DNA of 64,000 nucleotides from Chondrosia reniformis (lineage: Eukaryota > Porifera > Demospongiae > Chondrillida > Chondrillidae): NCBI GenBank assembly GCA_947172415.1, contig OX359194.1, positions 5,456,001 through 5,520,000 on the forward strand. Reading direction: 5' to 3'. The position numbers and the translations under genes are program-made. Under the pieces are notes generated by a model, which saw only the letters and a program-made list of their open reading frames with translations, was not told the DNA's origin and ran no database searches. This document shows, in pieces, positions 48,781-63,500 of this stretch. Each line of letters begins with the position of its first letter. The first letter of the stretch is position 1.

Positions 48781-51700
48781 ATGGAGATTGGCTCAGTTTA
48801 TTGGATATTTCTCAGTTGGATAATTATCTTATCTTCCAAGGGTAAGTTGAAATTCTTAATTATCTTTGAAAGTTTAGCCCCAATAGAATCTCTAGGTTAA
48901 TATTAATATTAAATTGAATAATGTAGACTATAATATATTACTTCAATTTATAACAGACACCCTTAAGACGCATGCATCCTAGCGTAGACCACCACTCTCA
49001 TTTAAGAAACCCTCAGCTGTATTAAGACTAATATTCACTTTTATTATTATCTCTATTTTCAGCCTAATCCTTATATTCTGGTATTACATATAATATTATG
49101 TATGTATAATATATAGATATAATTACACTTTTATCTTGCCTACGCTCTCTCCTTCAGTTGCTTCACAACCAGCTACAACTATTACAGTTGGATCAGGTTC
49201 TCCAGTCAACATAACTGCAACACCTACCATTAGTCAATCAGTAGAGTTACAGTGTAGTAGGTCAGGGACACCCAAACAGTGGTATAGTACAGGAAGTATA
49301 GTAGAACCCACTCCAGGTGAAGTGTGGACAACTAGTGGACTTACTAGGAAATTAGGTTTTTCTACATTTTCTACAAGTCATGCTGGAACATACACTTGTC
49401 GTGTGACTAATAGGAATGAAATAATCACAACAACTTACACAGTAGTGCTTGGTAAGTTTGTATAACTAAATGCAGAACCTATATAGCTATTCTATTATGT
49501 GTATGTGCAGAGTTATGATTCAACTCACAGCTATAGTTACCATTAATTACGTGTTTAAACCATTATGTGTTTGATGTAGCAACTTTAATAGACAATACAT
49601 AAGTCAGGTCCTTATATATATAATTGAAAAGCTGAAATTCTTTGCACATAAAGTATATACATACTATTGCTTGAAGTGTATCTGCATTAATCCTAGCCCA
49701 ACCTTTATATCTTAGCTACCCCCACTCCTCCACCTAAAGTCCAAGGTGTCAACATTACAAGAGGAATATCTAATGGATCTCTATCTTTGACAGTTTCATG
49801 GACTGCAGTAACCGGATCTGGAATAACCTACATTTTGTGGTATTCTACAAATAATGGTACTACAACAGAACCACCATTTGGAGCATTTAATGTGTCAGGT
49901 ATTACTGGTACATCAACTACACTGAGTGGACTTGCTGAAGGTACAACCTACTATATTTGGGTAACAGTTGTTTCGTCAAGTGTACCAGGACTTTACAGCA
50001 TGAGAATGTCAGAGACTACATATTCAGGTATTGTAACTGATATGTAGGTCACTTAGATTGTGCAACTAACACAATATACCTTTAGCTCTATAAGTTTCAC
50101 TATACCAAATTATAAAGACTTTTAATTTTTACCAGTAATATACGTATGTAGTACATCAACAATTTGTGTACGTAGATCTTAGCTTTTCATTTTCTAATTC
50201 ATATTTTGTGTGTTTCCAAATAATCTTTGTCATTGACATTTAGTGTATGAAGACTATATACTCCACTTAATTGATTCCAGAGTATGGATGCATGGCTACA
50301 GAAGTAGCATATTTTTGCATGGTATTCTTTATTGCTAGAAAACAGCTACATATAGGGTAATTATTTAGGATAGGGATTACTTCCTTTGGCTAACCTCTTG
50401 TTTCAATCCTGTTTCACATTATATCAAAAGTAAAATAGTGCTATCCTAACCATCAAGCTTTTATTCTGTTAGGAACTGTGCTTTAATTGTAAATGTCTGT
50501 AGGTACAATAGTATATAGAACCATCTGCCCCATTCATTGTAACTGTGATGCAAATAACATGCTCTTATATTAACTAAGATCCAACCACTCAAATGTCTAC
50601 TAAAAGTATTCGATTACTCTACCCCTACAGAGCCACCCGTTCCCTTAAAGGTAAACATTACTGGAAAAGCTTGTGATGTATACGTTTCATGGAAGTCCCC
50701 AAGTGACATTGGAGATCTCCCCATCACTGGATATGTTATTGAATACATTCATTTAATCACTAACACTTCCATAACAGTAAATACTACTACTCTGAATGTC
50801 AACATAGCACAGTTGATACCCAAGACACAATATATGTTTAGAGTGATGGCTGTGAATGAGTTAGGAGTCGGACCATTTGTGGCTATGAATTATGCAACCG
50901 AGGAAAGGAGTAAGTAGCACATACATGTACGTACATATGTATATACTGAATGTGTTTTAACAAACAATTGAGTATGTCATACTTCTCTTACGTAATCAAA
51001 GTACACAACTCTACTATTCACAGCTGCTAGACCACTCCAGATAGATCCATACTTTCCAAAAGGCATCACTATCAACAAACCATCAGAACACTACAGATAC
51101 AACTGTACTATTAGTACATTCAACAAGACTGAAATAACAATCTCCTTCACTAAACCAGATCACACAGAACAAGATTCTTTGGAGTCTGATACTACATATA
51201 TGGTACATTGTATAGCATATGATGAGAATGGAAGTGAAGCATGCTTTGAGGCAAATGGAACAGTGAAAACATGTGAGTAACTTGTAATGATATCTCAACC
51301 TTTACAGTACACATACTGTATATGGCTGTTATTTCTGTAGTACCAGGAAAGATTACACAGTACAATATCAGTAAAACTGAGATAGAAAATAATGAAGTGA
51401 AACAATCTTTTACATGGATATCACCAAATTCCAGTGCAAACTACAGCTATGTTATCAAATATGGTAATGCTGCAAATGTTACTAGTCCAAATGGAACATC
51501 AGTAATGACAAAGGATATACCAGTAAAACAAATATACACACAAATAAGGATCTTTATATATATACGTATGTATTCCATCATAGCCAACATTTTATATACA
51601 CCAAAAAGGACTTACAATATCATATACTGTATTCTCTGAATACACCACATTCTCCTTAAACAGTTATTAGCAATACTTTGATGCTGAGCCATAAGTAAGT

Positions 51701-54700
51701 AACTTAAATGTGTTTGACTACATTATAATATTTACAGATTTATATAATACTCTGTATATGCAGCTACTACTAAGTATATACGTACTTTATAGTATTTATT
51801 CTTTATTCCTTACTATAGTGAGAGGTGTTAGAGTTAGTAAAGGGACGTTAGATGGATCTCCATCTCTGACAGTTTCATGGATTGCGGTATCTGAATCTGG
51901 AGTAACTTACACTGTGTGGTATTCCACAAGTAGTGGTACTACAACAGAACCACCATTTGGAGCATCAGTACTGTCAGGAATGTTTAGTGCATCAGCCACA
52001 TTAACTGATCTTTCACAAGGAACTACATACTACATTTGGGTAGCTGCTGTAACAGACAGGGATCAAGGACCTTACAGTTTGAGAACCTCAGCTATTACAT
52101 TTAAAGGTACTAGTGTAAGTAGAATATTTATGGTCCTTGTTTAGTGTATATATACACTACATGAATATTTATGAAAACCTCTTGTATTTGTATACATATA
52201 CGTATACATTGTATATATATTAATGACAACCTCTTCATTATGTAGCACCTCCTCAAGTACAAGGAGTCTCTGTGATAGCTACAGTTAGTAGAAGAAAGCC
52301 CTCCCTATTGGTTCGCTGGACTGCTCCGATAGGGCAGGATATCTCTTATGTAGTACAGTATTCTACAACCAATCAGAACACTCCTCCAAATGATGCTCTT
52401 GAATTAATATCCTATTCAGCTTCCATTTTACTTACAATTGGAATTCAAAGTGGAACAACATATTATGTTTGGGTTTGTGCTATATCTAATAAACTCCATG
52501 GAAAATACAGTAGAAAAGCAATGAATACAACCTTTCAAGGTACCCATGATACCTACATACGTAAACGAAATTGTACTTTACTGCAAAATTATACCCATGG
52601 TAGAGCCTTAAATGGCAATACTATATATATACAGTGTGAATAATATACATGTTTATTGATTTAGAGAACTGGTGCCTTAAATGGACGTCTACAGTGTGGT
52701 TAATGATATACATGTTTATAAATTTAGCAGGCATCTTTAAAACAGCTTGTTGTGACCCAAGGTCACACTTATAATGTATTCACATGAAAATGGCATCCAG
52801 ATGAATTTTATACACATTACATTCTCAAAGGAGAAATTAACTTTAAGTATTGCATGATTTTAATGCCACATCAGTTTCTTGTTTGAAGGTATATAGAACT
52901 TTCATTGACTGTATATACATGTCCTAACAGTTCCAGGTGTTCCCACTGGACTGGTTATAACTCCACCACCTGACAAATGTGACCAGCTGAACTTACACTG
53001 GACAGCACCCTCCAACACAGGAGGACTTCCTGTCAAGTACAGAGTGTACAGCAGTGATGTTCTTGTACATCGTATTCTCAGTTCACCAAGAGCAGCCATT
53101 CTTGGACTAGCAATCAACTCTGAGTACAGAGTGAGAGTAATAGCTTTCAATGATTTGGGAGATGGAAAAGAAGTGACAGGAGTTAGAAGGACCAGACCAC
53201 ATGGTATATAATACATGTTGTGATCAACTGCATCAATTCTCTATATATTTATTCATTCTCTTTTCTGCAGCTCCCACAATCTCCTTTCTCTCTTCACCAC
53301 ATTCAACAAGAATAACATTTACACTTTCATCACCACCGTTAATTGATTCATCTGACTGTACAATCACGCCCAACATTTCCAGTCTACCCACACAGATGGT
53401 GTCCACCTCTGATTCTACTGAAGTACTAACTGTTGAAGGTTTGACTTCTGGAGTTAACTATACTGTCACCTGTATCTCTTCAAGGGAAGGTTTGGTATCT
53501 TGTGATTCTGTGACCAGCAACATTGGTATGTACAAGTGAAATATACTATATAGATTAGTTAGTTAGTTATTTAGTATAATCTAGATAAATGGGACAGCCT
53601 GTTAATGAGGATTTCCCCTCTTCTCCAACAGCATACTATTAACCAACTTCTACTGTAGAAAAAATCCAAATCACAAATGTCAACAATATAATAGTGATTG
53701 TTTGTTGTGATCATAATATTCTACTTTCTTATCGATACCTCCTATGCAATATTTGTCAATTTGACAGAAACAGTATATATGTATATTATTTTGTATCTCA
53801 TTCTGGGTCCTTATATATGTATAATATCATTGTACTAACAATCCTCCAAATCTCAACCTTTTGTATATTAATTATTATTTGCATAATTTTCTAATTTTTA
53901 AATACTTTCCACTACTTATATCTTTATCTGCAGTTACCTTATCAGTACCTCCAAAGGTCACTGGTGTGTTTGTAAGAGTTGTATTTACTAAAGTACCTAC
54001 TCTTACTATTAGCTGGAAGCCAATAACTGATTTTGATTATGACATTTCATACACTGTGTGGTATTCTACAAGCAGTGGTACCACAACAGACCCACCATCT
54101 GGAGCATCAACAATGTCAGGAATCACTGGTACAATAGCTACAGTGAGTGGACTTACACAAGGTACAACCTACTATATTTGGGTAGCAGCAATTTCATCAG
54201 TTGGTGAAGGACCTTTCAGTACAAGAGTGTCAAAGAGAACGTATAGAGGTATTACTTGAAAGAAGCATTCTATATATTAATAAGTATATATTATTACGTA
54301 TGTACGTATATTATCTGAGACTTTGGTCCATACAGTACACATTATACAAATAGTTGACCCTTACAGCGTGAGCCATCTATCAATGGCTCCAGTTTTATCC
54401 CGTAGAAAGCGTGGGGGCTGGGCCTCCAGCAAAAATTTGTGTGGACTTCTCATCTTGTCCAATTTCTGTTCAGAGCTAATAGCTCTTACAAATAATCTTA
54501 GATTCTATGTTAGGAAATATAATAAACTGAAGTCTGAATTCTCGACCGCTTCTCCAACTCCATTTATTTCAATTATAATGTCATGTAAGACTAGCACCAC
54601 AGAGGTGTATATGGCACAGAGAAGTATCCAGTCTTTCTTCGCAGCAAACAGTAACGGTATATACATATACACACAATATATTATTATGTATGATGGCGTC

Positions 54701-56809
54701 ATATGAAGATGGCGGACTGTTACCGAATGTAAACAGAAATCTTTTCTTTGCGTGAAACACAACAGAACAATGCAGTAGGGCCAGCGATATAACACTCATA
54801 CGTATTTATAACGGAAGTACGATTTCGTTCTCTCAGTTTCCAGACAAGCTTTTGCTTCAAATCAAAATGTTTTATATATGCTTATTAAGGTCCCCTATTA
54901 ATACCAGCATTTGGCTGATGGGGTTGTACCTTCAAACAATTCAAACCTTCAATTTGCTGAACTTACCAAACTTACGAGAAAAAGGAGAAGTATAGGGCCA
55001 TCACACCTGTGTGTACACATGTCATATACCATGCATAGCATGTATAGTATGCACCAGGAATAATCTTAGTGTGTCAGAATTTCAAAATTTTCCCAAGGGG
55101 CATGCCCCCAGGCTCCCCCAGCTGGGCCAGCCCCTGACAAAAACATCCTCCTTTACTTACTTTACATGTTTTCATCTTGAGTAATGATATATACATGACC
55201 ATATACATATAATACATATATCTACATATAATTGTGAATATACTTTAAAATTTTGTGTTTCCTGATCACAGCTCCAGAACAGGTTGAAAAGGTGGATCTA
55301 GTGAGTCTCAGTTGTGTTCAACCAGCTCTTTGGGCATTCTGGTTGGCACCTTCCAGTGAACGTCCCATCCAAAACTATGAAATCGAGTACAGGTCATTAA
55401 ATAGATCATCAGATTGGAATAGAGTATTGCCAAACCCAACTAGTACATCAGTTGCAATAGAGAACCTTCAATCTGGACATACCTACCAAGTGAGAGTGAG
55501 AGCTGTGTCTGATGTTGGATGTGGAGTGTGGAGCAAGCCTGTCCTTCAAAGCACAACTAATGGTAAACAGTAGTATTTCTAGTGTATATACTTAGGTTGG
55601 ACTTCCTCTAGCTGTGGATTAGCTGTATATATTGAGACAGTTAAAGCTTCCTTGATTAATTTCAATACTTCTTTTTTAATTTTTAAACTATCTATTATTA
55701 GATACTGATGAATGCTTAGCTAACAATGGTGGATGTGATCATATATGTCTAAATACACCAGGATCATATACTTGTGCTTGTAATACTGGCTATACACTAA
55801 ATGAAGATGGACACACATGTGGTAAGCAATCCTGTAAAGGGAAATTCCCTATTTTTGCCTTATTTAGAGTTCTTGTTTGACTAGATACACTGTACAGTTT
55901 CACTGTATAAAATAACTAAGTTTTTATTTTTTAGATAACATAGTAACAGTCAACTTTGTGGAGATAAGTGCTTCAGGATACGAAGGACAGACTGTAGTGC
56001 TAACGGTTGAGAGAGAAGGGTGGATAGCCACACCTCTTGTAGTGACTGTGAGAGTAGTAGAACTAACCATCTGTCTCTATGGAAGTGGTAAGCTGATATC
56101 ACATCTGAAGCTGTAGCAATACTTTGCTTTAGGTTGAGGTCATATTGTTAATTTTATAGTCAGCCATCTTAAAGTCACAGCTATATATATGTGTACTTTT
56201 TATCCTTCATTTGAATGTGTATTATAATGATTGGATAGTAAATGTTTTCAAATCTACAAAATTCTCTCTTAATCTCCATGCTAATAGTGGACTCCATTAG
56301 TCATAGGAATGTCAGCATCCAATTATATATTTACGTACAAATATACTTAGCTTTGAAATACATTCAGTAATTCATTTAATTAGCTAACATATACCGTTTA
56401 AATAAATATTCTGAATTTGATTAAATGGAAATACACTAGTATGTCTATATATTACTTTAAGCAGAAAGTATCTCCCTAAAGTATTGTGGTTATTAAAATT
56501 ATATTTATATGTATATATACAGTATATACAAAATAAGCACACTCATATTTGTTAACCATGAAACATGTAGTCATGGTATTGTCGTATGACCCAACTCATG
56601 CAGCTAATGAAGGTGATTATGTTCTGAGGAATTCTACACTGACCTTCTCTGAAGTTTACAAGTCATTTGAAAGACAGCACATATCAGTAGAACTAGTGGC
56701 CGATGAAGATGATGGAGAGAGAGATGAAGTGTTTCATATTCTCATTGACACTCCCTTTGGAATACAAAGCAAGAGAAGAGCAGTCACTTGTTTGATACAT
56801 AATGCATAA
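48781..56809 (+). CDS. Copy 7: intact SP-Ig-FN3 protein with three extra FN3-type exons, EGF and Calx-beta
   Basis: About 1204 aa. Exons: signal peptide 48781-48841 (MEIGSVYWIFLSWIIILSSK), Ig 49158-49451, FN3-1 49716-50027, extra FN3 50631-50909, extra FN3-like 51024-51272, extra truncated FN3 51341-51565, FN3-2 51819-52106, FN3-3 52246-52539, FN3-4 52931-53203, FN3-5 53271-53525, FN3-6 53934-54248, FN3-7 55272-55562, EGF 55702-55821, Calx-beta 55935-56087 and 56604-56809. All exons keep phase 1. The extra modules occur in no other copy: the first has the FN3 Trp and MFRVMAVNELGVGPF, and the second parallels FN3-5 (YMVHCIAYDENGSEAC). The third loses its C-terminal half at about 51543 and continues into former intron sequence (RIFIYI) before a GTATGT donor that restores phase 1. 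FN3-2 lacks the usual ESLQ start. FN3-6 is the native type (ASTMSG). Confidence 0.82.
54640..55005. other. Insertion in copy 7 FN3-6/FN3-7 intron
   Basis: About 350 bp absent from copy 4, which otherwise shares this intron on both sides (CTTCGCAG before; ATCACACCTGTGTGTACACATG after). It contains GATGGCGTCATATGAAGATG and CGATTTCGTTCTCTCAG. No domain can be read; possibly part of a transposon or of another gene's first exon. Confidence 0.35.
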
Positions 56810-56835
56810 GTACTGTAACTCCTGCATAGGCCAGT

Positions 56836-56841
56836 AATAAA
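56836..56841 (+). terminator. Polyadenylation signal AATAAA, copy 7
   Basis: AATAAA 27 nt after the copy 7 stop codon, in the same CCAGTAATAAAGTA context as after copies 3 and 5. Confidence 0.5.
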
Positions 56842-57360
56842 GTACTGCTGCATTGGCCACTAATGTATAGGCTACTAATATTAGTACTGTAACAGTATAT
56901 TTGCAATTGGTTTATATAATTATAGTGTTGATACTTATAAATTATATACATTTCAAAAAGAAGGAAAATGGGCGATGAAACTACTTAAAACAAATAGCTA
57001 TAGCAAATCTTGAACTAATATAGAAAACGTAGCACCCTCTGGACCCTCCACTGATAACAATTACTTCTACAGCGTTAGTATGTGTATATGTACTTCAGAA
57101 ACTCTACCTATAACCATGATTAAAGACATACTTTTGTTAGAACCTCTGATCGCTGGTTGCACATGGAGGTTCTGACCACCTAAACCACAAAAGGATTTTG
57201 GCAAACAACAAACAAATCATGGTTACAGTCGCAACTATATCTTAGTATATGTGCGCGTGTGTAGTGTCTAACGTTATACAAATTGGTGATATCATACTTT
57301 TAGTCTTATAACTGAAAGTGAGTGTGCATTGAATAGGTTTCCAAGAGGAGTACCTTTATT

Positions 57361-57420
57361 AAGGAAACTTTCCATTGAGTAGTAAAGGGAAACCATAAGA
57401 AACAGCAATAACAGGCGAGA
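57361..57420 (+). promoter_or_regulatory. Conserved 5' flank, class B (copy 8)
   Basis: Matches the copy 7 upstream block (AAACTTTCCATTGAGTA, AACCATAAGAAACAGCAATA), ending about 90 bp before the start codon. Confidence 0.4.
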
Positions 57421-57509
57421 ATACATAGAATTCATTTTACATTAATATTGGTGCCACGAGTAGTATAATAGATATAGAACTTGGCAGTTTATAACCTTTG
57501 CGTAAGCAA

Positions 57510-60500
57510 ATGGAGATCGCCTCACTTTGTTGGATATTTATAATTTTGTCATCTTCTAAAGGTAAATCGTGTAATAGAATAGTCTTTATTTATAGATTAG
57601 ACTTTCCCTTTTTCTTCTTAAAGAATAGATAGCCTGGAGTGGCTTTTACTGTACTTCCATTAGTATACCAATGCTTGGGTGTCCTTGTCCTACTACACCA
57701 TATAACTCTACTGATTGACTAATGTATTAGTCTAATATAACGGGAATTCATTTCAATTTGCATACTATATACTCTGGATCGAAGCCCCTTTGCTAACTCC
57801 AATCCTACATAGACAGTTTATATTGATGCACGCAGCCTCGTTATTGGTTTTCAGTTAAGTATATACTAGGCCTACATTGTAGGATATCTATGAGTTGAAT
57901 TCTAATCTTTGAAAGTTTATAATTAGCCCGATTAACTCTTTACGGTAAATCAAATTTCAGGTAGAAGAATGTTTTATAGACCTAACATAATTACTTTAAT
58001 TTATAACAGACAACCCATGGCCACCATTCTAGTAGAGAGATCACTGCTCATTTGTGTACGCCTACCCTCCGCTGTCATATTTGGTACTTATTGTTTTGAT
58101 CATTTTCTCTATTTTCAATGTAATCTCTATTCCTCTAATTATTTATATGTAGACGCGACCTTTGACCCTTTGACTGACGGTTCCTTTGAATGCATATATA
58201 CTTTTGCTCTCTCCTTCAGTTGCTTCACAACCAGCTACAACTATTACAGTTGGATCAGGTTCTCCAGTCGACATAACTGCAACACCCACCATTAATCAAT
58301 CAGTAGTGCTATGGTGTAGCAGGTCACCAGCTTCCAGGCAGTGGTATACTACAGGAAGTACAGTAAAAGCCACTTCAGGTGAAGTGTTGACAACTCGTCA
58401 TGGACCTGCTAGGATATTAGGTTTTTCTACATTTGCTACAAGTCATGCTGGAACATACTCTTGTCATGTAAGAAATAAGAATGAAGTGATCACAACAACT
58501 TACACAGTAGTGCTTGGTAAGTCTGTACAACTAAATGCAGAACATAATTGTCCTATTGTGTATATGTGCAGAGTTATGATTCAACTCACAGCCATAGTTA
58601 CCACTAATTACGTGTTTAAACCATAAAGTAGGAACTTGATGTACATATATGTTTGATGTAGCACCTTTAATATATAGACAATAAGTCAGGTCCTTACAAT
58701 TGAAGAGCTAAAATCCTTTGAGTATATACATATAAAGTTACACCATAGTTTGGTTGAAGTGTACATATATGCATTAATCCTAGCCCTACCCTCCGCATCT
58801 TATGTAGCTACCCCAGTACCACCTGAAGTCCAAGGTGTTAACATTTCAAGAAGTACATCTAATGGTTCTCCATCTTTGACAGTTTCATGGACTGCAGTAC
58901 CTGGATCTGGAATAACCTACACTGTGTGGTATTCTACAAATAGTGGTACTACTGCAGAACCACCATCTGGAGCATTAAATGTGTCAGGTATCACTGGTAC
59001 ATCAACTACACTGGGTGGACTTGCACAAGGTACAACCTACTATATTTGGGTATCAGCTGTTTCATCAGGTGTACCAGGAACTTACAGCATGAGAATGTCA
59101 GAGACTCCATATTCAGGTAATGTAGATGTAGTGGATAGATCACTTGTTATTTATTGATTGATGTTTTCAAAAAGATAGCATTGTGATAATGTACCTATGC
59201 AGTACATATACAATTTTGCTTTATATTAGGCCTGGTTGTCCATCCACCCACACATATTCAACAGTCTTACAAGCCTTCAAGTACTTCCTTTCATCATCGC
59301 CATCCATATCATTTTCTTTATCATACTGATTAAATTTGGCATCCACCACCTTTGTCAGCAAACTTCAATGCTGGTTCAATACCTTCCTCCAGCACAAATT
59401 CTATACCTCATCATGAACATTTTGACCTAATTGCACAATCGTATCCAGTATAGCTGGGTTGGCCTCATCATGAACATCCTCATCACTATCTGAGTCTAAA
59501 CTTCTTATTCTTATTGTCTCTCTCTTCTCACTTCCCAATGTGGACCAGAACAGGGTCAGCAAGTAACCCGCATGGGAGCACCTGGCATTCCACATGGTGC
59601 TCTCCAAAGCAAGGGTTGGTGATTCGAGGCTCTCACCACTATGGGAATAGGGAGCCCTAACCTGGCTAACCTGCCAAGAGATGCAGTCCATCATGTGTAT
59701 CCACCATTTTTAACAATATAACTGATAGCAATGACTACATTAATATCTGATTTAATTATTATGCTAGTAAAGTTTTTAAGTATATATGATTGAGCACCAT
59801 GTGGATTATGATTATGCACAAAGTTTCTTTATTAGGTAATTATATAAGATTTGCAATTGATTATCATTATGATTATTTAATGTACGTATAATAATATACG
59901 TATGTATATACACTGTAATAATACGCCACATATTCATACATAGCTACTATACTAAATATATATATCTTTACAGTATTTATTCTTTTTTATTGTATAGAAT
60001 CTTTACAAGTGAGAGGTGTTAGAGTTAGTAAAGGGACGTTAGATGGATCTCCATCTTTGACAGTTTCATGGATTGCAGCATCTGAATCTGGAGTAACTTA
60101 CACTGTGTGGTATTCCACAAGTAGTGGTACTACAACAGAACCACCATTTGGAGCATCAGTACTGTCAGGAATTTTTAGTGCATCAGCCACATTGACTGAT
60201 CTTTCACAAGGAACCACATACTATATTTGGGTAGCTGCTGTAATAGACAAGGATCAAGGACCCTACAGTTTGAGAACCTCAGCAATTACATTTCAAGGTA
60301 CTAGCTAGTGTAAATAGAATATCAATGGTCCTTGTATAGTGTTTATATACACTATATTAATATTTATATGAAAACTTAAACATCTATTAATGACAAAACT
60401 CTTCATTATGTAGCACCTCCTCAAATACAAGGAGTCTCTGTGATAGCTACAGTTAGTAGAAGAAAGCCCTCCCTATTGGTTCGTTGGACTGCTCCGATAG

Positions 60501-63500
60501 GGCATGATATCTCTTATGTAGTACAATATTCTTCGACTAATCAGAACACTCCTCCAAATGATGCTCTTGAATTAATATCTTATTCGGCTTCCATTTTACT
60601 GTCAATTGGAATTCAAAGTGGAACAACATATTATGTTTGGGTTTGTGCTATATCTAATAAACTCCATGGAAAATACAGTAGAAGAGAAATGAATACAACC
60701 TTTCAAGGTACCCATGAAAAATCTAAGATACCATTTTCCTACATGCTATATGCCTATTCTGTAAAAAGAGCCTATAGGGGAACTAAACCTAAAGAGAGCT
60801 TTAGATGAAGATACAGTAGTCTTTTCTTCCTTCTTTTCCCTTCTTTCATCTTCTTCTCCACTGGGTCAGACAGCCGTTTCTGGGAATTCCACCCTTCATC
60901 AATGATCCTGGGAGTCTTTGTCTTTTTCTTTATCTTGATCTTCTGTGAATCCTTGGCTCGTGGCTCCATGGTAGAGTACTGGTGCCTTATCTGGAAGTCT
61001 TTGGCACTAGTACAGTGTGGTTAATGATATACATGATAGATTTAGCAAGCATCTTTATAACAGCTAGTTACTTGCATTGGTTGTGACCCAGCGGATTCAA
61101 GGTAGCACTGTATGTATGTACGTACCGTATAGTGGGAAAATTTAGTGAGGACTTAAATTTGGCGATTTGGCGAGTTGTTTGAAACTCGCCAAATTTAATT
61201 CTTCGCCAAATTCGCAAAAGCAGCTACCGATTTCGAACGTAATGGTATATACGTGTTGTCATGTATATACATCATGTATATACGTACATGAAAATGGTAT
61301 ACACATGAATTTTATATATGCACAATATTTTCTCAGGGGAGAATTTAGGCTCAAGTATTACATGTTTTTAATGCCACATCAGTTTCTTGTTTGAAAGCAA
61401 GGTATATAGAACTTTCATTGACTGTATATACATGTCCCAACAGTTCCAGGTGCTCCCACTGGACTGGTTATAACTCCACCACCTGACAAATGTGACCAGC
61501 TGAACTTACACTGGACAGCACCCTCCAACACAGGAGGACTTCCTGTCAAGTACAGAGTGTACAGCAATGGTGTTCTTGTACATCGTATTCTCAGTTCAAC
61601 AAGAGCAGCCATTCTTGGACTTGTAATCAACTCTGAGTACAGAGTGAGAGTAATAGCTTTCAATGATTTGGGAGATGGAAAAGAAGTGACAGGAGTTAGA
61701 AGAACCAGACCACATGGTATATAATACATGTTGTGGTCAACTGCATCAATTCTCTATATAATCAACCTCTTTTCTGTAGCTCCCACAATCTCCTTTCTCT
61801 CTTCACCACATTCAACAAGAATAACATTTACACTTTCATCATCACCTTTAATTGATTCATCTGACTGTACAATCTCACCCAACATTTCCAGTCTACCCAC
61901 AAAGATGGTGTCCACCTCTGAATCTACTAAAATACTAACTGTTGAAGGTTTGACTTCTGGAGTTAACTATACTGTCACCTGTATCTCTTCAAGGGAAGGT
62001 TTGGTATCCTGTGATTCTGTGACCAGCAACATTGGTATGTACAAGTGTCATATATTATATAAAGATTTCTTTATTAAATCATAATACAAGCTGGTTAATT
62101 GGGCTTGGTTACTGATCCTACGTACTAACAATCCTCCAAATCTCAACTGCACCTTTTAAAATCTCAACCTTTCATTAATTATTATTATAAAATTTTATAT
62201 ATAAATATATTAAATATTAATTAATATTAATATATAATTTTCTAATTTTTAAATACTTTCAACTACTTATATCTTTATCTGCAGTTACCTTATCAGTACC
62301 TCCAAAGGTCACTGGTGTGTTTGTAAGAGTTGTATTTACTAAAGTACCTACTCTCACTATTAGCTGGACACCAATAACTGATTTTGATTATGACATTTCA
62401 TACACTGTGTGGCATTCTACAAGCAGTGGTACCACAACAGAACCACCATCTGGAGCCTTAAATGTGTCAGGTATCACTGGTACATCAACTACACTGAGTG
62501 GACTTGCACATGGTACAACCTACTATATTTGGGTAGCAGCAATTTCATCAGTTGGTGAAGGACCATTCAGTACAAGAGTGTCAAAGAGAACGTATAAAGG
62601 TATTACTGGAGAGAAGCATATGTATGTATATATTATTATGTATGTACGTATATTACCTGAGACTTTGGTCCATACAGTACACATCATACAAGTAATCAGG
62701 AATAATCTTAGTGTGTCAGAATTTCTAAATTTTCCCAAGGGGCATCCCCCAGGCTCCCCTAGCTGGGCCAGCCCCCTGACAAAAACATCCTCCTCCTTTA
62801 CATTACTTACTTTACATGTTTTCATCTTGAGTAATGATATATACATGACCATATACGTACATATCATTGTGAATATACTTTTGTGTTTCCTGATCACAGC
62901 TCCAGCACAGGTTGAAAAGGTGGATCTAGTGAGTATCAGTTGTGTTCAACCAGCTCTTTGGGCATTCTGGTTGGCACCTTCAAGTGAACGTCCCATCCAA
63001 AACTATGAAATTGAGTGCAGGTCATTAAATAGATCAACAGATTGGAAACGAGTATTGCCACACCCAACTAGTACATCAGTTGCAATAGAGAACCTTCAGT
63101 CTGGACATACCTACCAAGTGAGAGTGAGAGCTGTGTCTGATGTTGGATGTGGAGTGTGGAGCAAGCCTGTCCTTCAATGCATAATTAATGGTAATGTAGT
63201 ACTTCTAGTGTATATATGTACATAGGTTGGACTTGCTCTAGCTGTGGATTAGCTGTATATATTGAGACAGTTAACGCTTCCTTGATTGATTTCCATACTA
63301 ATTTTCAAACTGTAGATACTGATGAATGCTTGGCTAACAATGGTGGATGTGATCATATATGTCTAAATACAGCAGGATCATATACTTGCGCTTGTAATAC
63401 TGGCTATACACTAAATGAAGATGGACACACATGTGGTAAGCAATCCTGTAAAGGGAAATTCCCTATTTTTGCCTTATTTAGAGTTCTTGTTTGACTAGAA

